Positions 11,171 to 22,650 of a stretch of DNA of 64,000 nucleotides are shown here, one piece after another (positions within the stretch are counted from its first letter, which is position 1; every line of letters starts with the position of its first letter). The notes below the pieces were generated by a model. It made no database searches. It had not been told where the DNA came from and saw only the letters and a program-made list of their open reading frames with translations. The stretch comes from Elmis aenea (taxonomy: Eukaryota; Arthropoda; Insecta; Coleoptera; Elmidae), in contig OX393579.1 of assembly GCA_947652605.1 (NCBI GenBank), forward strand, positions 40,058,970 through 40,122,969, read 5' to 3'. Position numbers and translations under genes: made by a program.

Positions 11171-11786
11171 TATGTACACAAAATACACTAAATAATAGTC
11201 CTACATTCGGGGAGTGCCGCACGCGTTCTAACCTGCAGAAACTTGTCAATTCGGATTACCAAAACACAAGGAATCCGGATTACAAAGTACCCCATTGAGA
11301 ATTTATCAAATCCGGATTACTGAAGAATCCGGATCACTGAAGATTCGGATTACCGAGACATTACTGTATTAGAGAAATTACACCTGAAATGGTTGGGAAT
11401 GTTATAAACGGGTTTAAAAACCGAGTTTATCATTGCCAAGCTGTAAATGGTTCACAGTTTAAACACTTATTGTAGATTTCGACAAAAAATTTTAGTTCTT
11501 ATGATGTTTTTGTTAGAAATAAATACTAATCAATTAAAATAATTTTTGCGTTTTTCTCAAAAAGTTGCTTAAGTAAGGGTACTAAAGTTTTACATCATTG
11601 ATAAGAGAAAAAAATTCTCTATCAAATGAGTATAATATAGGGATACCTTGTCATTTAAAAAAAATTAATTATTTTTCATTGAGATTTTGTTATTCAAAAA
11701 AAAAAAATGTCTTATGGTGGAAAACTAAGAACAAAACTACTTTTATTTAAAATATTTTCCCTTAAGTGGATATTTACTGAGATATA

Positions 11787-13295
11787 CAGGGTGTCCCAGA
11801 TTACATTTCCAGCATGGGGATCTCGCTTATTATAAGAGATACAGGTTTGTTTAAATTAGATCAATTATTCCTTGGTATGAGAAGAGCAACAATCAATTTT
11901 TAAAAGTACAAAATGCCTCGTGCTTCAGATGTTATAGCAAAAAATATGAAAATGTCCAATTTCTTTTTTCTCTCATAACTTTTTTGTCCTAATCATTAGA
12001 ACAATTTTATTTGTACTTTCTTAAGGCACTTTTTAATGGAGAATTTGACTGTTATTTTAGATTATTTTTAACACCTACCATTTTCGAGGTATTACCTCTA
12101 ACTTCATTTTTTCTTATGGGCCGCAAAGTTGGCTATGGAATAATTGAATGTGCTTTTTTTTTCTCTTTAAAATGAGATATTACTTGCTACGTTTATTTTT
12201 ATAAATAAGTCAAAATCAAGAAAAATCGTATTTTACCTATCACTTATCAAGCTATCTATAATAATAAAAACAAAAAACAACTAATTATGTGTCAAATGAC
12301 AGTTACCATTTGTCTGCGGTATCATTTATTGGAATTTTATAGTATTGTTGTGTAATTCGATAGTCTTTGTAGCAAATTTGTTATCATAATAATTATGGAC
12401 ACATTTACAACTAATTAAACATTTTATATGTTGAAATGCCACATTATTTATAATAGAAAGTGTGTAAAATAAATAATTCTAATTAATTATTGATTTGCTT
12501 TGGATTTTTGGTTGGTTTGTCCAAAAAACCATATACTTTTAAAGTTATTTCCAAATTTTTGTAATTACGCATCCTTCGTTGCTTTTTCTCGGGATATAGC
12601 TCTAATTACATTCGCTCAGCTTCTTCACAGTTTTTATGGCAAAGAATGTAGCATCTCAACATGTCAAATTAATCGCTATTTTTAAATGTTGCCATCATTA
12701 TAACAATTACTAAAAAGACTATCGAATTACAAAACAATAATGTGAAATTCTAATAAATGATAGCGCAGACAAACGGTAACTGTCATTTGACATTTAATTA
12801 GTTGTTTTTTGTTTTTATTTTCATAGATAACTTGATAAGTGTTGGGTAAATACGATTTTTCTTGATTTTGTGACTTATTTATAAAAATAAATGTAGCAAG
12901 TAATATCTCATTTTAAAGAGAAAATAAAGCACATTCAACTATTCCATAGCCAACTTCGCGGCCCATAAGAAAAAATGAAGTTAGGGGTAATATCTCGAAA
13001 ATGGTAGGTGTTAAAAATAATCTAAAATAACAGTTACATTCTTCATTAAAAAGTGCCTTAAGAAAGTACAAATAAAATTGTTCTAATGATTAAGACAAAA
13101 AAGTTATGAGAGAAAAAAGAAATTGGACATTCTCATATTTTTTGCTATAACATCTGAAGTATGAAGAATTTTGTACTTTTAAAAATTGATTGTTGCTCTT
13201 CTCATACCAAGGAATAATTGATCTAATTTAAACAAACCTGTATCTCTTATAATAAGCGAGATCCCCATGCTGGAAATGTAATCTGGGACACCCTG
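11787..13295 (-). mobile_element. Palindromic CAGGGTGTCCCAG element, copy 1 (1509 bp)
   Basis: The element starts CAGGGTGTCCCAGATTACAT and ends with the complement before TA, and TA also precedes it (11785-11786, 13296-13297). Arms of roughly 620 bases, about 11787-12410 and 12680-13295, are inverted copies and share blocks such as CATTTCCAGCATGGGGATC and AAAATGGTAGGTGTTAAAAA. The loop of about 270 bases contains a transposase-like helix-turn-helix fragment. Another copy at 47497-49005 has exactly the same length; shorter relatives lie at about 13785-14583 and 39400-40749. Confidence 0.9.
12505..12662 (-). pseudogene. Transposase HTH fragment in the loop of copy 1
   Basis: From the ATG at 12662 the minus strand reads MLRCYILCHKNCEEAERM, then a stop, then LELYPEKKQRRMRNYKNLE and KVYGFLDKPTKNP. 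The arrangement (hydrophobic helix, HKNCEEAERM, LYPEKKQRR, NYKNLE, YGF) parallels the N-terminal DUF4817-type region of the transposase at 7308 (CYSACNRNS, EMYLQ, RRQPRKK, LETNLKKYG). Nothing resembling a catalytic domain follows. The in-frame stop makes this copy non-functional. Confidence 0.68.
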
Positions 13296-13784
13296 TATAG
13301 CATATTCCATACCTTTTGGACACACTGTATAACATGTTAGAATATAACATTTGTGTATATTTGAGATTAAACTATTTTAAATTAAGTAGTTGTCTTTTTC
13401 TTACAAAAATAATGACTAGACAAGAATTTGTCATGGAAACAAAATGTTTTTATTGCTGTCATATTCAATAGTGGGTTAATTAAAATTTGGTTATGACAAA
13501 TGGGAAAATTTAGTATGTGTGAGCTAAGCCAAGACTTACCGTTTCTCATTCCATTGCCTACCGTAATTTTGTTTAGTTTTTTATGACTCTGAAGATGGAA
13601 AAAATATTAAATCATCGGATTTTTGGCTTTGAACAACTTGCTTTTTGTATACATTTGCTTATAAAACAGAAGTGTGAATATAGTCTATTAGTAGTAAAGT
13701 TACAACCGTTTTGATTAAATTTTGGAGACTGAAGAGAATCTACGTAAAATTTTATTGTTCAAGTTACGGTTATCGAAGATTATT

Positions 13785-14583
13785 AATTTATTCAATATTT
13801 GTTTTTGTTGGTTTTTCGAAAAAAACATTCATTTAAATTTCTTTCCAAATTTCTGTAATTACGCACCCTTCGTTGCCCTTTCTCAGGATATAGATCTAAG
13901 TATATTTGCTCAGCTTCTACACAGTTTTTATGGTAAAGAATATAGCATATCAATATGTCGAATTTTTCGCTATTTTTAATCATTATAACAATTACTATAA
14001 AGATCGAATTACACAACAATAATATAAAATTCTTATAAATGATATCGGAGACAAATGGTAATTGTCATTTGACATTTAATTAGTTGTTTTTTGTTTTTAT
14101 TTTCATAGATATGTAGCTTGATAGGTGATGGGTAAAATACAATTTTTCTTGATTTTGTGACTTATTTATAAAAATAGATACCTACAGCAAGTAATATTTT
14201 ATTTAAAAGAGAAAAAAAGCACATTTAACTATTTCATAGCCAACTTCGCGACCCATAAGAAAAAATGAAATTAGGGATAATATCTCGAAAATGGTAGGTG
14301 TTAAAAAATTTAAAATAATGGTTACATTCTACATAGAAAAGTACTTTAACAAGGTACAAATAAAATTGATCTTATCATTAAGACAAAAAAGTTATGAGAG
14401 AAAAAAGAAATTCGATATTTTCATAGTTTTTGCTAAAACATCTGAAACACCAGGAATTTTCTACTTTTAACATTGAATTGTGGCTCTTCTGATACTAAGG
14501 AATAATTCATCTATTTAAAACAAATTTGTATCTCCTATAATAAGTGAGATCCTCATGCTGGAAATGTAATCTGGGACACCTTG
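13785..14583 (-). mobile_element. Palindromic CAGGGTGTCCCAG element, copy 2 (right half only)
   Basis: This matches the loop and right arm of copy 1 and ends AATCTGGGACACCTTG before TA at 14584-14585, with one change in the heptamer. The left arm is missing: sequence before about 13785 does not match. It lies about 490 bases beyond the end of copy 1 in the same orientation, so it could be a separate insertion or the remains of a local duplication. Confidence 0.83.
13792..14019 (-). pseudogene. Transposase HTH fragment, open for 75 codons
   Basis: This is the least damaged of the loop fragments, with no stop across the conserved part. It reads DILICYILYHKNCVEAEQIY, then LDLYPEKGQRRVRNYRNLER and NLNECFFRKTNK. 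The helix-turn-helix layout matches copies 1 and 4. The stretch before DILICY (MLCNSIFIVIVIMIKNSEKF) comes from the arm and looks like non-coding sequence translated by chance. If expressed, the product could bind element ends without any catalytic part. No promoter or expression evidence can be read from the sequence, so it is listed as a pseudogene. Confidence 0.6.
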
Positions 14584-16249
14584 TATACTTTGAGGCCAAA
14601 ATGTTTAAAATGTGATCACCTTCTAAAAATACGAAAAAAGGTCGGTAAAGTGATTTTGTTTTTGGGCTATATTTCGCAAACACTATTAGATTTTCATTTT
14701 TAAAGTTGAGTTAATAATCTTTAAACCATATATTTGTAACTTCATTAATTTTGAACTGATTTGCTTAATTGGACGTTCGAATATTTGGTTTATGTCTGTA
14801 CATTGGTCCTATAATTACCATATTTTCTTGAGTCTTGCAGATGGTAAAGACAAACGAATAGTATCTTGTTTTTTCATAAAATTCATACAACCAATTAAAT
14901 ATTATTCTAAATTATACGGGCTCTTTCATTATTGCTGCCTGAGGACAAAATTTTAATTACGGTGCTGTTAAAACTCCTACAAATTAAAGTTTTGTGTAGT
15001 TCTTTGAGCAATAAACAAAGTATCATAAATATGTTTCCTATAAAGTCTAAATTACTCATCGTAAATCTGAAGCTAAGACAATTGAACACAATATGCTATA
15101 TGACAACAGTTTATGGTATTGTTCGCAACGTTTTTTCTTCGTACAAATTGTAATTCATTAACGAAGTGCAGACATATGTACTATGCATTTAGATACACCA
15201 TTTGCATAGTTAATTGCAGGTATTGTGTCGATATTAGTGTCACTCTGAAGAGCGTACAACACCTGGAGCCTTTCTAAGCGTAGGTTCTTTGTTGGCTTGC
15301 TAAAAATACCGAGTTGTGGGTGACTTCTGTCTGGCTTCGCCATAATTCATATGCAGTGGGATTGATTTTTTTTAAATTTTATTGTTTTCTCAAGAAACGC
15401 TGTTCTATGCATAGATTAAGTTTATTATGTGAAATGCTGAGGCGGTGCTTTTATTTGCTTCAACGATGTAAGAAAGTCATCGAGCGACATAGTAAACGTC
15501 ATAAGCTGAATGTTTTCTTGTCTGTTTAGGAGTAATAAACGTTGTGAGTGAAATGTAGCGTTGTTAAATATTTTACGATAGTTTTCCCAGTTTCGCAAGA
15601 AAAATATGCCATATTAGGAGCGGTTTAAATACCCAAGTATTAAAACTATTGTGTACTGGAGTTCGAAAAAATTAAATTTCACTTTACAACTAAAATGTTT
15701 TATTGTGAAATGCGATTTGTTTGCGCGAACTATAAAGCTTGTATTATACCTTTTAATGATCCATAGCAGCGGAATGCATATTTTTTTACTACCACTTCTG
15801 TAAATAACTATTACTGTAGGTACAAACTGCATGCGTAGTAAAAGGGTCCTCACGCACGGTAAGCAAAAAGTACAGTATTCTAGAAATTAGACACATCAAA
15901 ATTGACAATTAACGGCTTACGTACAGGTGTGTTTCCTATTACTCAAAAGATGATAAAAGTTTGCGGTCGTAGAAAAAGTATAGTACAAAACTCGAGTTGT
16001 AAACCAATTATGATATATGCTTCTTACAACTCTTAATATGTAAAGTACTATGATTGTTATTGTTTTATATTTTTGTGCTTGCTTTGCAATTATACGAATC
16101 GTATTCGTGAAAAACAAACAGTTTATTAGGTGTAGGTTTTCCGTAACAACTGTAAATTAATTTGCATTCTGAATCTTCCTGCTTCGTTAAAAATAATATT
16201 TTAGCACACATTTTCGTGTATTTAAGAATTATTTACTTCACGTTCTAAT
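14584..16249. other. No recognised gene
   Basis: No transposon end or gene is recognisable in about 1.7 kb. The frame at 15158-15343 on the minus strand (LRLERLQVLYALQSDTN) has a faint retroelement flavour, but the evidence is too weak to call. Confidence 0.4.
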
Positions 16250-16425
16250 AACTCTAAAAGGCCAGATTGCATAAAAGTTGAATTTTGGATTAACCCCGGG
16301 GTTAAACCACGTTAACCCTAGAACTAGGCAAAATCGCAGCATAGTTGGCGCTGATGTTGCTTAGTTTTGGCGATTAACTCGTATTTTAACACCAGTGTTA
16401 CTTTGTGCAATCGGGCCTTGGAGTT
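16250..16425. mobile_element. Short MITE with GGCC.GATTGCA.AAAGT ends
   Basis: The left end AACTCTAAAAGGCCAGATTG and the complement of the right end AACTCCAAGGCCCGATTG form an imperfect inverted repeat that continues through CA.AAAGT. The inside is less AT-rich than its surroundings and includes CCCCGGGGTTAA and CGTTAACCCTAG. At 176 bases with no coding capacity it is a small non-autonomous element. No target duplication is evident. Confidence 0.7.
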
Positions 16426-17020
16426 TCATAGGCAATGTAGGTATGTTTTATCTCTAATAACAGTGTTTAAAATTATCGATATTGCAACTCATTCACTTTT
16501 TAAATGATAAAATGTGTTGACTTCACACCGAATGGTATGTTTTTTAATAAGATCATTAAACATTTGGATAAACAGACTTTGTTTAATTTATATTAATTTA
16601 ATACTTTAACTTAAACTTTTCATTCTATTAAACACACAGAACAGGGTTAAACAATAAATTGTTTCAGACCACCTGTACCACCTGTACCAGCACTTTTATT
16701 CGAAAATGCGACGTCTGACAAAGATGGGGAAAAAAAGATTCAGACAAAAGTGCATATGTAGAATTGACTAGCGGTTTTCGTGATTAAACCGGAAGTTGCC
16801 AAATCCGGAAGTAGGTAACTTAAAAACGTAAATGGAACCATGCGGTTTTTATTGCATAATTAGAAAGATATTTGGTAAAAAAACACTTTTTACTTGAAAA
16901 AATTTTTGATTATTAGTATAGTTTGGGATCCATTGGACTTAAATCATAACAGCATTTAAAACCCTATTCGCATGTAACTAAGTTTTGGACACCCCCGTCT
17001 TTTCTATAGTTTTGTATTTA
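16426..17020. other. No recognised gene
   Basis: Nothing recognisable apart from short stretches such as ACCGGAAGTTGCCAAATCCG near 16790, whose CCGGAAGT motif recurs in the fold-back sequence that follows. Confidence 0.35.
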
Positions 17021-17029
17021 ATTAAATGA

Positions 17030-17435
17030 AATTTTAGACATATGATATGTGTGAAAAACCCGATTATTTGAACATTTATGTACACTAAGTACACTATTGT
17101 TTTACTTCCGGTTTCACCCGAAACGACCCTAAGTTTGTTATTTCAAAAGAAACATTTTTAGAAACAGGAAGCAATTTTGAAAACAACTGCACTATTTTGG
17201 TTAACGTACTACTATAATTTCGTTAAAAAAAAAATGACTCGCACTCAATAAAAAAAAAACTTTTTCGGCCAAAAATTATTTTAGGTTATAAACATTATAC
17301 AAAATAGTGCAGTTGTATTCAAAATTGCTTCCTATTTCCAAAAATGTTGAAATTTACAGGGTGTTCCATTTGAAACTTAGGATCATTTCCGGCGAAAGCG
17401 GAAGTGAAACAATAGTGTAAGATGAAATAAGCATA
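17030..17435. repeat. Fold-back repeat with CACTATTGTTTTACTTCCGG ends
   Basis: Left arm sequence CACTATTGTTTTACTTCCGG, followed by CCTAAGTTT and AGAAACAGGAAGCAATTTTG, recurs in inverted form at about 17290-17430. The right arm also contains ACAGGGTGTTCC near 17358, absent at the matching left position. Upstream bases 17035-17080 (GAAATTTTAGACATATGATA) resemble 44920-44960, so a second partial copy exists there. Confidence 0.62.
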
Positions 17436-17497
17436 AAAAATATTGTTTACTTTAAATATCAGGATTCGTGTTTTCATTTATAGTTTAACCTCAAAAG

Positions 17498-18896
17498 TAA
17501 GGTGACCAACTTTCTTACAATGAAAAGGAGGACACAAATTAAAGAGCAAAAAAAAAAGTAAATAAATAAAAGACACATTTTATGCATTGCAAACATTATA
17601 ATATGATGCTTAATAAAAACATTTGTTACCAACACTAACATGAAATTTTATGCTTACGTACCTATAACTATTTAAAGGAGAACTTCTCCATTGAATGAAT
17701 ATTTTTTAGCAGTGTATTATCTTCTAACAATATATTGGAAATATCTGAACAAGAAATGTCTTTCATATTGAATTTTACGACAAGTGCTGCAGCTAGAGTA
17801 TCAACATTCAATCTCGATTTCTCACTTGTCCAAAAATCATTAGCAATTGAAAAAACTCTTTCAACTGCTGCATTAGTTCCAGGGCAGCACAACACAAATT
17901 GAACAAGAATAAATAAATTTTCACATGGAATATGTCCATTTTTGAAATGGCTGAATATTTCCACCCATCTTTTATCAATTTCAACGTGTTGATTTTCCCA
18001 TTGTATTAATTTTTCAGAATTTAAATATACATTCAGTCTTCTAATTGCTTCAAAGAGACAATTGTCGTCTATTTTAATATCTGGCAATTCTTTAGATAAA
18101 AACTCAACACAAGATTCAATATCTGTCCAACATACTGGCGATGAAGCCAAAAAACACCATTGAAAACTGTTATTTGAGGTTTGTTTTAGACCATTCTTCG
18201 ATATATTGAAAACATGTTTGGTAAAAATTCTGCACTTCTTTGATAAACTTTTTCGTTATGCCCGGATTTGATTCCTTTAAGTCTGATAAATTTCTTTTTA
18301 TAATTAAAGGAAGAAATTTTTCTTCAAATCGAGATTTATATTGAAGGATAAAGTCATTCAAAATAAGGCTAACTTCTGTAGCTGAAATGTGTTCACCTTC
18401 AATCTTTTGAATCGTTTTGTGAAAAATAGATGCTTGATTATGTACAAAATACATTAATATCTCAGATATTTCATTATTGAAAAACGACTCTAGGATTTTA
18501 GGACATTTGTCTAAACTCAAAAAATGTAAGCGAAGAGGCTCGAATAATTGTAGAACACGCTCTATAGCAGGTGTTTTTTGTATTCAACATTCGCTTCTTC
18601 ACAAAATTGTTTTAAAGTAGCCACGCGAACGGTAAAACGACTAAAATACAAATAAATTGTAGTTATTATTAATTCTACATCAATTGGCATGGCACATGAC
18701 GCCGTGTTGATTGCATTTGACAAAATATGAACATTACAGCCTATTCCTAGTATTTTCTTTTGGAGATTTACTGATTTTAGTCTTCAAATATCGAAAAGGA
18801 CAAAAAGGAGGGCAAAAAGGAGGACACTTTTCAAGGGAGGACAGAAGTGAAAAAAGGAGGACTGTCCTCCCTAAAGGAGGACGGTTGGTCACCTTA
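17498..18896 (-). mobile_element. hAT element remnant, TAAGGTGACCAAC ends
   Basis: The left end TAAGGTGACCAACTTTCTTA and the complement of the right end TAAGGTGACCAACCGTCCTC form short inverted repeats. Subterminal AGGAGGAC motifs are abundant near the right end. The flanks share TCAAAAG (17491-17497 and 18897-18903), or 7 of 8 bases if the right end is placed one base earlier, which fits an hAT target duplication. Inside lies the C-terminal two thirds of a transposase. A second copy begins at 63813 in the same orientation. Confidence 0.88.
17668..18790 (-). pseudogene. hAT transposase, C-terminal part with dimerisation domain
   Basis: Reading the minus strand leftward, the fragment shows NVHILSNAINTASCAMPIDV and IYLYFSRFTVRVATLKQFC, typical of the hAT catalytic/insertion region. 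It continues with ERVLQLFEPLRLHFLSLDKC and ILESFFNNEISEILMYFVHN, then a middle stretch to WSKTNLK at 18170. The final part ends with VLCCPGTNAAVERVFSIAND, WTSEKSRLNVDTLAAALVVK and FNM, the hallmark hAT dimerisation motif. Frameshifts near 18580 and 18160 divide it, and the zinc finger and first catalytic part are missing. It is an internally deleted, inactive copy. Confidence 0.9.
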
Positions 18897-18903
18897 TCAA
18901 AAG

Positions 18904-19420
18904 GTACATATCAAAGTAGAACTTTCCTTTGCACAGACTTAAGGCTCATGTAAAAGTTGATTAACGCTAATAAACTCAAAGGTTTCGATGTTTTTAACGT
19001 CAGGTGTTTTATGCACCTCGATTAGAATTTATTTCCGTTTAATATTTTTCTTTTGTTTTCACTAGAATATTTAGGGAGCCTGACGGTGTCTTTACTACGC
19101 CTGTACAATTTCGGTCTTTTAAAAGTATGTCTTTCATTAAATATTTTAAAGATCTTTACTCGTTACCGTTTAAAAAAGTAAATGTATGCGCTTTTTTTTT
19201 CAATAGCAACTAACAGTTTTTGCGACTTTTAAGTTGTTGATGAATTTAACTCAGACGATAACATTTACGCTAAAATAATCAAAATACTGTGTATATTTAT
19301 AAATTTTGATGTTACAACAAACTACTATACGAGGTGTCCACCTGCTGCGTATGGTTTATAAATTAAAATAGCAAAAATTTTTTAAAATGTAACCTTAAAA
19401 TATTTGCAGCTATACAAAGT
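18904..19420. other. No recognised feature
   Basis: Anonymous AT-rich sequence between two hAT-type elements. Confidence 0.4.
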
Positions 19421-19428
19421 ATGCCTAC

Positions 19429-19835
19429 CAGTGGCGTACGCAAAGGGGGATTAGAGAGATAAATTCTCCCGAAAGTTTGAAAAAACTAAAATTATAAGTA
19501 ATTACCGCATTTCAAAATTGCGCGACAGACTGCTTTTTCATACATATAAAATATTTATTACTTTTGTATATTTTACTCATAAATGCTATTTTTGGGTACG
19601 TTTAACCTTGAAAATTAAGCATAAATTGCCTATGGCGCTGTTACCAGCAGCAGCAGCCCCCCTGGACACCCTGCAACTCTTTCTTACAACTCACTTTTTG
19701 TGTCTAGCCCCCCCCCCCCATAGATCATTTTTTAATTATTGCACCATTACCATGCGCCGTTTGAAGTTATTCAGTATTATTTTTGCAAATTAAAACAATA
19801 TCTTCCCCCGAAATATTTTTCTGCGTACGCCACTG
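19429..19835 (+). mobile_element. hAT-type MITE, CAGTGGCGTACGCA ends, perfect 8-bp duplication
   Basis: The element begins CAGTGGCGTACGCA and ends TGCGTACGCCACTG. The perfect 8-base direct repeat ATGCCTAC flanks it at 19421-19428 and 19836-19843, which is diagnostic of hAT insertion. It has no transposase, only a C-run and short open frames. An inverted-orientation copy of similar length lies at 61414-61796 with its own 8-base duplication, so the family moved at least twice here. Confidence 0.94.
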
Positions 19836-19843
19836 ATGCCTAC

Positions 19844-21148
19844 TAAGAAACTTAATTAGGTACTTTAACTACTACAACCTGTATATAGTTAAAAATAGTT
19901 GTTTAAAGATAAATTGTAAGTTTTTTTAAAATAATATTTAACTGTTTTTAGTTATGCGAGTTTTTTTAAAAAATATTAACAAACATCAGATTTAAAAAAA
20001 TACCATTTAACATGCCTCATCAATGTCAGAATTAAACAATTTAAAAGTTTTATCAACAGCATAGTGACTGGCGACCAAGTTATGATTTTAAATATATTTT
20101 GAAACTTGAAATGTACATGAGCCTTTTTTTAAGCTTACAAGAGTTCAGGACTTGTTTGTTTTGAAGATGATCGCCAATAATTTAAAAAAATGAAAGCAAG
20201 CATATAGTAATTCGAATGTGTAGTGTTAACCCAGGACTGTGACTATATTTAGTATTCAAACTTATTTCAAAGTGATGCGTTCATAAAATTCTTACGTTAA
20301 AATAGCCCGTTTATTTCATTGCTTCATTTTCATATTATATTTGATCGTGATAGAGGCATTGCCGAAATTAAAAATCTTGCAACTCTATTCAGTTTTACAA
20401 CAAAGGATAATAGTTGACAATTGAAATGGTTTTTAATTGATATAATTAATATAGGGTAATATTGTGATGCGTAGTGTGTCGTTAAGTTGCAATTGGTATT
20501 GTTCGAAATTAAAGAAACAAATATGTCATTTTCTATTGTTAACCATGTTGTAGGTGGCATTAGGCGTTATGAAGAATTATACAAGGTTGTATTTTACGTT
20601 ATAAACAAAAAATCAGACAAAGGAGTGTACAAAATACCTATAATAAAATAAATTTTATGTCATTATCCCCGTTATATAAGCCACATAAATTATGTCACAC
20701 GAAGGTGGATTTAGTCTTTAAAATGAAGAATTGATGCGTTATAAAATAAGAAACGAACATTATTGTTATTTCTTACACTGTGCCAAATTCGATAAGTGGC
20801 TATTTTTAGTTTTATGGCAGTAAAGTAGATGAACTAATGCAAAAAGTTGCATAGTTTTAATTTTAATAGCTTACGAATATGATGCTTGATTTAATTTGTC
20901 ACTACTTGTTTCGATTCTAAAGGAAAAAAATAAGACCTCATCTCAAATTGTATTATGTCTCCAATTTTCAGAGCTTTCGGAAAAATAAAAATTTTATTTA
21001 CGTAACAATGTCTCCGATATGCATAGGCTGATTGAAAGTTAATTTTCCACGTAAGTATCTTGCTTATTATAAGAGTAAGAAATTGGTTTGAATTAGATAT
21101 GGTAGGAAATTGATGCAACTGTTGCACGAAATCTAATCTGTACCCGGA
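19844..21148. other. No recognised gene
   Basis: About 1.3 kb with no recognisable coding sequence, repeat end or motif. Confidence 0.4.
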
Positions 21149-21247
21149 ACTGTGTGCAGTGGCGGACTGGGCCGGCGGGACACCGGGAGGAATCCCGGTA
21201 GGCCGGTCGCTCTGAGGCCGCGACCCACAGTAGGTAACTACTTGTTA

Positions 21248-21387
21248 TGGTGCCTTTCCATGTGAGAGTAAACTACTCTCGATAGCAGCGTCGCCAAGGA
21301 TACAGCCAATCGCGAGTTACTCTTAGGGGCTGTATCCTTGGCGACGCTGCTATCGAGAGTAGTTTACTCTCACGTGGAAAGGCACCA
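21248..21387. repeat. Near-perfect 60-bp inverted repeat with 20-base loop
   Basis: The arm starting ATGGTGCCTTTCCATGTGAG at 21248 is repeated as its complement at 21328-21387 with one visible mismatch (CATG versus CACG). The loop is only about 20 bases. Each arm also contains the smaller palindrome GAGAGTAAACTACTCTC. The arms are GC-richer than the surroundings. It may be a tiny MITE or a recently formed snapback; transcribed across, it would make a long perfect hairpin RNA. Confidence 0.92.
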
Positions 21388-21719
21388 TTATGATTTTTAT
21401 GAAAAAATTATGCAATATTATTATTTCGGTTAGTAATAAATAAAGAATAAGTTACTACATCGCATAATTTTTGTACCCCTGGCCCTCCCAAGCTTTAATA
21501 GCTGACTACGTCTCTGCTATGTCCGACGTTTTCGTTAAATTTCACCGTCCGGGCTGTGTTTTTGAGCACCAAGTGATATTGATATTATACCTTACTAGAA
21601 TTTTAGTTTTAATATTTTAGTAATTAATAAACAATTATTAAACGTAATAAATGCAGACTGATTCTTTACATTCATTGTGAGATTGTGAGATTATTCTGGT
21701 TATAGTTTTTTATCAAGGA

Positions 21720-22340
21720 AAAATGGAGAGAGAAAAAATGTGCTCAAAAAGAGAAAGAGAATAGGCTAAAAGTACTACACGAAGCTGCTAAAAAAAGGAT
21801 CAAGTTAAGTGATTTGTTTGCGTTAACTTCTAAAGCTAGTGCACCTGTTGTTGAAAAATCTAACATTGATCAAGATTTGCATTCACCAAATTCGACAAAC
21901 GAAGATAATATAATCTGCCCCGTTGAAACAGACAAAATTGAAACGTCGATTATCAACGCAAAGTCTTCATGTTCAAGTCTAACTTATCAAGTAACAAAAA
22001 TTTTGAATGCTTATCAGCTAGTTATTTCACAACACCAACAAGTCAAAATTTTGAGGATTTTTTAACAAACATCCTTATCAGCCAACTATTGCCAACTTAT
22101 TTGCCATTTAAGCCAAATGTTATATTTTACAGAGATGACAATATAAATAGGCGATGGTTATCATATTGTTTGGAAAAAGAATCTCTATTTTGTTCCGTGT
22201 GCTTGGCATACATAAGAACGAATGTTCGTTTGTAAATGATGGAATGAAAGACTGGAAGCATATTCTGCAAATAAAGAACATGAAAATAATACGATCCATG
22301 AAAATTGTGTTTATAGCCATATGCTTAAGCTTAAACTAAA
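21720..22340 (+). pseudogene. hAT transposase N-terminus with TTF-type zinc finger, frameshifted
   Basis: An early segment reads KWREKKCAQKEKENRLKVLH, then AAKKRIKLSDLFALTSKASA, the basic lead-in of ZMYM/hAT-like proteins. After a frameshift near 22000 it reads SQNFEDFLTNILISQLLPTY, then RRWLSYCLEKESLFCSVCLA. After another frameshift comes FVNDGMKDWKHI followed by a decayed HEN-like stretch. The order WLSYC, FCSVCL, F..G..DWKH is the TTF-type zinc-binding domain at the start of many hAT transposases. No catalytic part follows, because the fold-back insertion and a large deletion replace it. Confidence 0.8.
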
Positions 22341-22650
22341 AAAAAAAGAATATTTATGGTTTAATGTTTTCAAATGAAGGAAGCATGCTTAAAAAAAAAA
22401 GGTCTTGAACGCAAGCAAGTATTGGAAAGAATTATAGATGTTGTAAAACTATGATAATTGGAAAAAGGGGTTTAGCTTTTCGGGCTTACGGATCGGAATC
22501 TGCTAATTCATTCTCCTTAGAGAACAATGAGACTGAACATGGAAATTTTTTAGAAATAATTTTATTATTATCTAAACATGACAACATTTTCAAATAACAT
22601 TTTTTTGGAGGCCGGTCTAGCAGGTTTTTCGGAGCCGCATGAAAAGTTGG

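Larger units (their letters stand above)
9566..11366 (-). mobile_element. pogo/Tigger-like element, deleted, carrying a mariner insertion
   Basis: The left end CAGTAGTGTCTTGATAATCC follows TA (9564-9565). The right end, read as its complement, is CAGTAATGTCTCGGTAATCC, and TA follows it at 11367-11368. These are matching pogo-type termini with a TA duplication. Subterminal copies of AATCCGGATTAC occur near both ends. Without the mariner the element is only about 490 bases and keeps little more than the start of the transposase, so it is a deletion derivative close to a MITE. Confidence 0.85.
9388..11712. repeat. Inverted-repeat pair enclosing nested pogo and mariner elements
   Basis: About 115 bases at 9388-9500 are repeated in inverted form at about 11610-11712. 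Both contain a T-run, GAATAACAAAA, ATGAAAAA, CCCTATATTATACTCA and TGATAGAGA followed by TTTTTTTCTCTT. The pair encloses the pogo-like element and its nested mariner. It is most simply the outermost and oldest layer, an old fold-back element whose inner part received the later insertions. Confidence 0.7.

Noticed and set aside
10455..11191. Long plus-strand open frames across the mariner
   Set aside because: They are antisense to the clear DD34D transposase on the minus strand and have no family resemblance.
15158..15343. Minus-strand frame with LRLERLQVLYALQSDTN, considered as LINE C-terminus
   Set aside because: Similarity is too slight and neighbouring frames show nothing consistent with a LINE.
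19699..19722. C-run in the hAT MITE as a functional tract
   Set aside because: Simple-sequence slippage; the sister copy at 61414 lacks it.
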